Program-made: the position numbers and the translations under genes
In this document: piece after piece, positions 6,321 through 7,464 of the stretch
Layout of the letters: the number at the start of each line of letters is the position of its first letter
Numbering within the stretch: the first letter of the stretch is position 1
Source: an uncultured Lachnospiraceae bacterium
Lineage (GTDB): Bacteria > Bacillota > Clostridia > Lachnospirales > Lachnospiraceae
NCBI GenBank assembly: GCA_910579645.1
Contig: CAJTVK010000175.1
Span: 1-7,464, forward strand
Length of the DNA: 7,464 nt
Reading direction: 5' to 3'
Notes under the pieces: generated by a model
Told to the model about the DNA's origin: nothing
The model's database searches: none
Seen by the model: the letters and a program-made list of their open reading frames with translations, nothing else

Positions 6321-7190
6321 TCATCGCGATTCACCCATAAAAAACAGCGCAATAGTCCCCGGGCCTGAATGCGCCCCGATGGTAGGGCCGATATGGTTCA
6401 CCAGAAAGCAGTCTATGCCGAAGCGTGCCTTCACCTCGTCCCGCACCGCCTCCGCATCCTCCAAAGCATCTCCATGGCTGATAAAAACAATATCATTGGC
6501 ATCCCGGTAACTACCCATTTTCCCTTCCATATAATCCACAAGGGCATGCAAAGACTTCTTCCTGCCCCGCACTTTCCGAATAGGAATAAGATACCCGTCA
6601 TTGTCCACATGCAGGATCGGCTTAATGCCCACCACCGTACCTATCACTGCCGCCGTCCGGCTCACCCGGCCGCCCCGGTACAGATGATTCAGATCATCCA
6701 CCGTAAAGATATGTACCAGATGCGGAATATTTTCCTCCAGCCATGCCGCCGTCTCATCCATGGACTTCCCGGCCTTTTGCTGCATCAACGCTTTATGGAC
6801 AAGAAGCCCCTCCCCCATGGAAGCACACTTACTGTCAATAACCGCAATCCTACAGTCCGGCCGCTCTTCCATAAGCATCCCGGCCGCCATACAGGCATTA
6901 TTATAAGTCCCGCTAAGCCCGGAAGAAAAGCACAAATACAGCAGCTGCTTATTCTCCTCCAAATGCTCTTCAAAATATGCCCGGCACTCCTCCGGATTCA
7001 CCTGCGAAGTAGTAGGCATATGCCCCTCCCGCATCATCCCATAAAATTCCCTCCAGTCCAATTCATGCCCCCTGCTGTAAGTTTCCCCTTTTATCGTATA
7101 GTTAAAAACCATCAGCCCCAAATTATTTTCCTTTACATAATCCAAAGGCAAATCCGCCGTAGTATTTGTTATTATCTTAAAATTATCCAT
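6321..7190 (-). CDS. DegV family fatty-acid-binding protein
   Basis: DegV-family protein of 289 residues, normal length. The family binds a long-chain fatty acid between two domains; in Staphylococcus FakB it presents the fatty acid to the kinase FakA for phosphorylation. Visible signatures are IITNTTADLP at 6-15 (first nucleotide-like loop), PTTSQVNP at 59-66, SSGLSGTYNNA at 89-99 (ligand carboxylate contacts), DSKCASMGEG near 119-128, LYRGGRVSR at 170-178, VGIKPILHVDNDG at 187-199, and GPTIGAHSGPGT at 268-279. The start is set at 7190 because AAGGAGGA lies just upstream (7 bases to the ATG), while the longer reading from 7229 would put this site inside the coding sequence. No signal peptide; cytoplasmic. 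No FakA kinase gene is in the window, so the partner must be elsewhere. Function in lipid metabolism is inferred from the family. Confidence 0.92.
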   Translation of the reverse strand: MDNFKIITNTTADLPLDYVKENNLGLMVFNYTIKGETYSRGHELDWREFYGMMREGHMPTTSQVNPEECRAYFEEHLEENKQLLYLCFSSGLSGTYNNACMAAGMLMEERPDCRIAVIDSKCASMGEGLLVHKALMQQKAGKSMDETAAWLEENIPHLVHIFTVDDLNHLYRGGRVSRTAAVIGTVVGIKPILHVDNDGYLIPIRKVRGRKKSLHALVDYMEGKMGSYRDANDIVFISHGDALEDAEAVRDEVKARFGIDCFLVNHIGPTIGAHSGPGTIALFFMGESR

Positions 7191-7405
7191 TCTCTTTTCC
7201 TCCTTCCAAGTCCCTGCCAACATAAACACAGAAACCTATTTACAAATCTCCCACAAAAAACAACGGACGTGCCTACACAGATTAACGCCCCGGACACGCC
7301 CCGCCATTTAAACACTCTTAATTACTGTAATCAATTTAATCTCTTTAATTGCCTTAGTCACTTACCCAAACCAATTTTACCACACATACATCAAAAACAC
7401 AAACG
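7191..7405 (-). promoter_or_regulatory. Leader and promoter region of degV
   Basis: This AT-rich non-coding stretch precedes degV. The best - strand promoter is TTGTGT (7397-7402), a 17-base spacer and TAAAAT (7374-7379), with TG one base before the -10 (extended -10). A second option closer to the gene is TTGATT (7329-7334), 16 bases, TTAAAT (7307-7312). The first would give a leader of about 175 bases. A short GC-rich block sits at about 7285-7306 inside this leader. No known riboswitch was recognised. Confidence 0.4.
7318..7334. promoter_or_regulatory. 17-bp near-palindrome, possible operator upstream of degV
   Basis: TTAATTACTGTAATCAA has an 11-bp perfect core, ATTAC-T-GTAAT, extended to 17 bp by matching TT/AA ends with a single mismatch (7320/7332). 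It overlaps the -35 of the closer of the two degV promoter candidates, where a repressor would block transcription. The sequence does not match the FapR consensus as I remember it. The regulator is unknown, and AT-rich palindromes of this length can occur by chance. Confidence 0.35.
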
Positions 7406-7464
7406 TTACCGCTCTTCCGCACGGAAATCAATTTTGGGTTTTCTGCCTGCGCAGCTGCCAGACC
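7406..7464 (-). other. Possible end of another - strand gene at the right edge
   Basis: On the - strand a frame runs in from the window edge and stops at TAA (7406-7408), ending in GRKPKIDFRAEER. A second frame is open through this region down to about 7356. The fragment is too short to identify, and either frame may be noise. If real, the gene lies upstream of degV on the same strand, about 215 bases away. The edge itself is GC-rich with the palindrome CTGCGCAG (7447-7454). Confidence 0.2.

Noticed and set aside
7188..7229. A longer start for degV at 7229
   Set aside because: The extra 13 residues include the AAGGAGGA ribosome binding site of the ATG at 7190, and DegV proteins normally begin just before the first conserved loop.
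1..7464. CRISPR array, tRNA, rRNA, insertion sequence or prophage genes
   Set aside because: I saw no regularly spaced repeats, cloverleaf-like sequence, transposase or phage protein on either strand.

Overview
The window looks like a chromosomal segment from a Gram-positive Firmicute, most likely a gut Clostridia/Lachnospiraceae-type bacterium. The signs are strong AGGAGG-like ribosome binding sites, short intergenic gaps, a DegV-family protein, a GH125 mannosidase, a GH20-like hexosaminidase, and roughly 50-58% GC in the lines I sampled from the main genes. The assignment is inferred from gene content and style, not from a marker gene.

Layout: bases 1-369 hold no convincing complete gene. 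The leftmost 210 bases are GC-rich, can form a hairpin and are open in more than one frame at the edge. They are followed by a C-rich stretch and then an AT-rich promoter-like stretch. Three genes follow on the + strand: an Eis-like GNAT acetyltransferase (370-1509), a divergent GH20-type beta-N-acetylhexosaminidase (1591-3519) and a GH125 exo-alpha-1,6-mannosidase (3533-4825). The two glycosidases are 13 bases apart and surely co-transcribed. The acetyltransferase is 81 bases upstream, with a hairpin in the gap. No signal peptide is visible on either glycosidase, so they probably act in the cytoplasm on imported oligosaccharides. Exo-mannosidase plus hexosaminidase fits salvage of host N-glycan fragments. 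The role of the acetyltransferase in this set is unknown.

The right half is on the - strand and converges on the operon. An AT-richer gene (4860-6248) encodes a DUF234-type 'archaeal' AAA ATPase with a C-terminal PD-(D/E)XK nuclease-like motif. It lies between hairpins at 4820-4843 and 6273-6298 and is bracketed by a 9-bp direct repeat, so it may be an insertion. Upstream of it is degV (6321-7190), a fatty-acid-binding DegV-family protein, with an AT-rich leader/promoter region (7191-7405) containing a 17-bp near-palindrome. The last ~60 bases may be the end of another - strand gene.

I found no rRNA, tRNA, CRISPR array, transposase, recognisable riboswitch or phage gene. The most interesting points are the acetyltransferase/GH20/GH125 gene set, the changed active-site motif of the GH20 protein, and the possibly acquired ATPase-nuclease gene.
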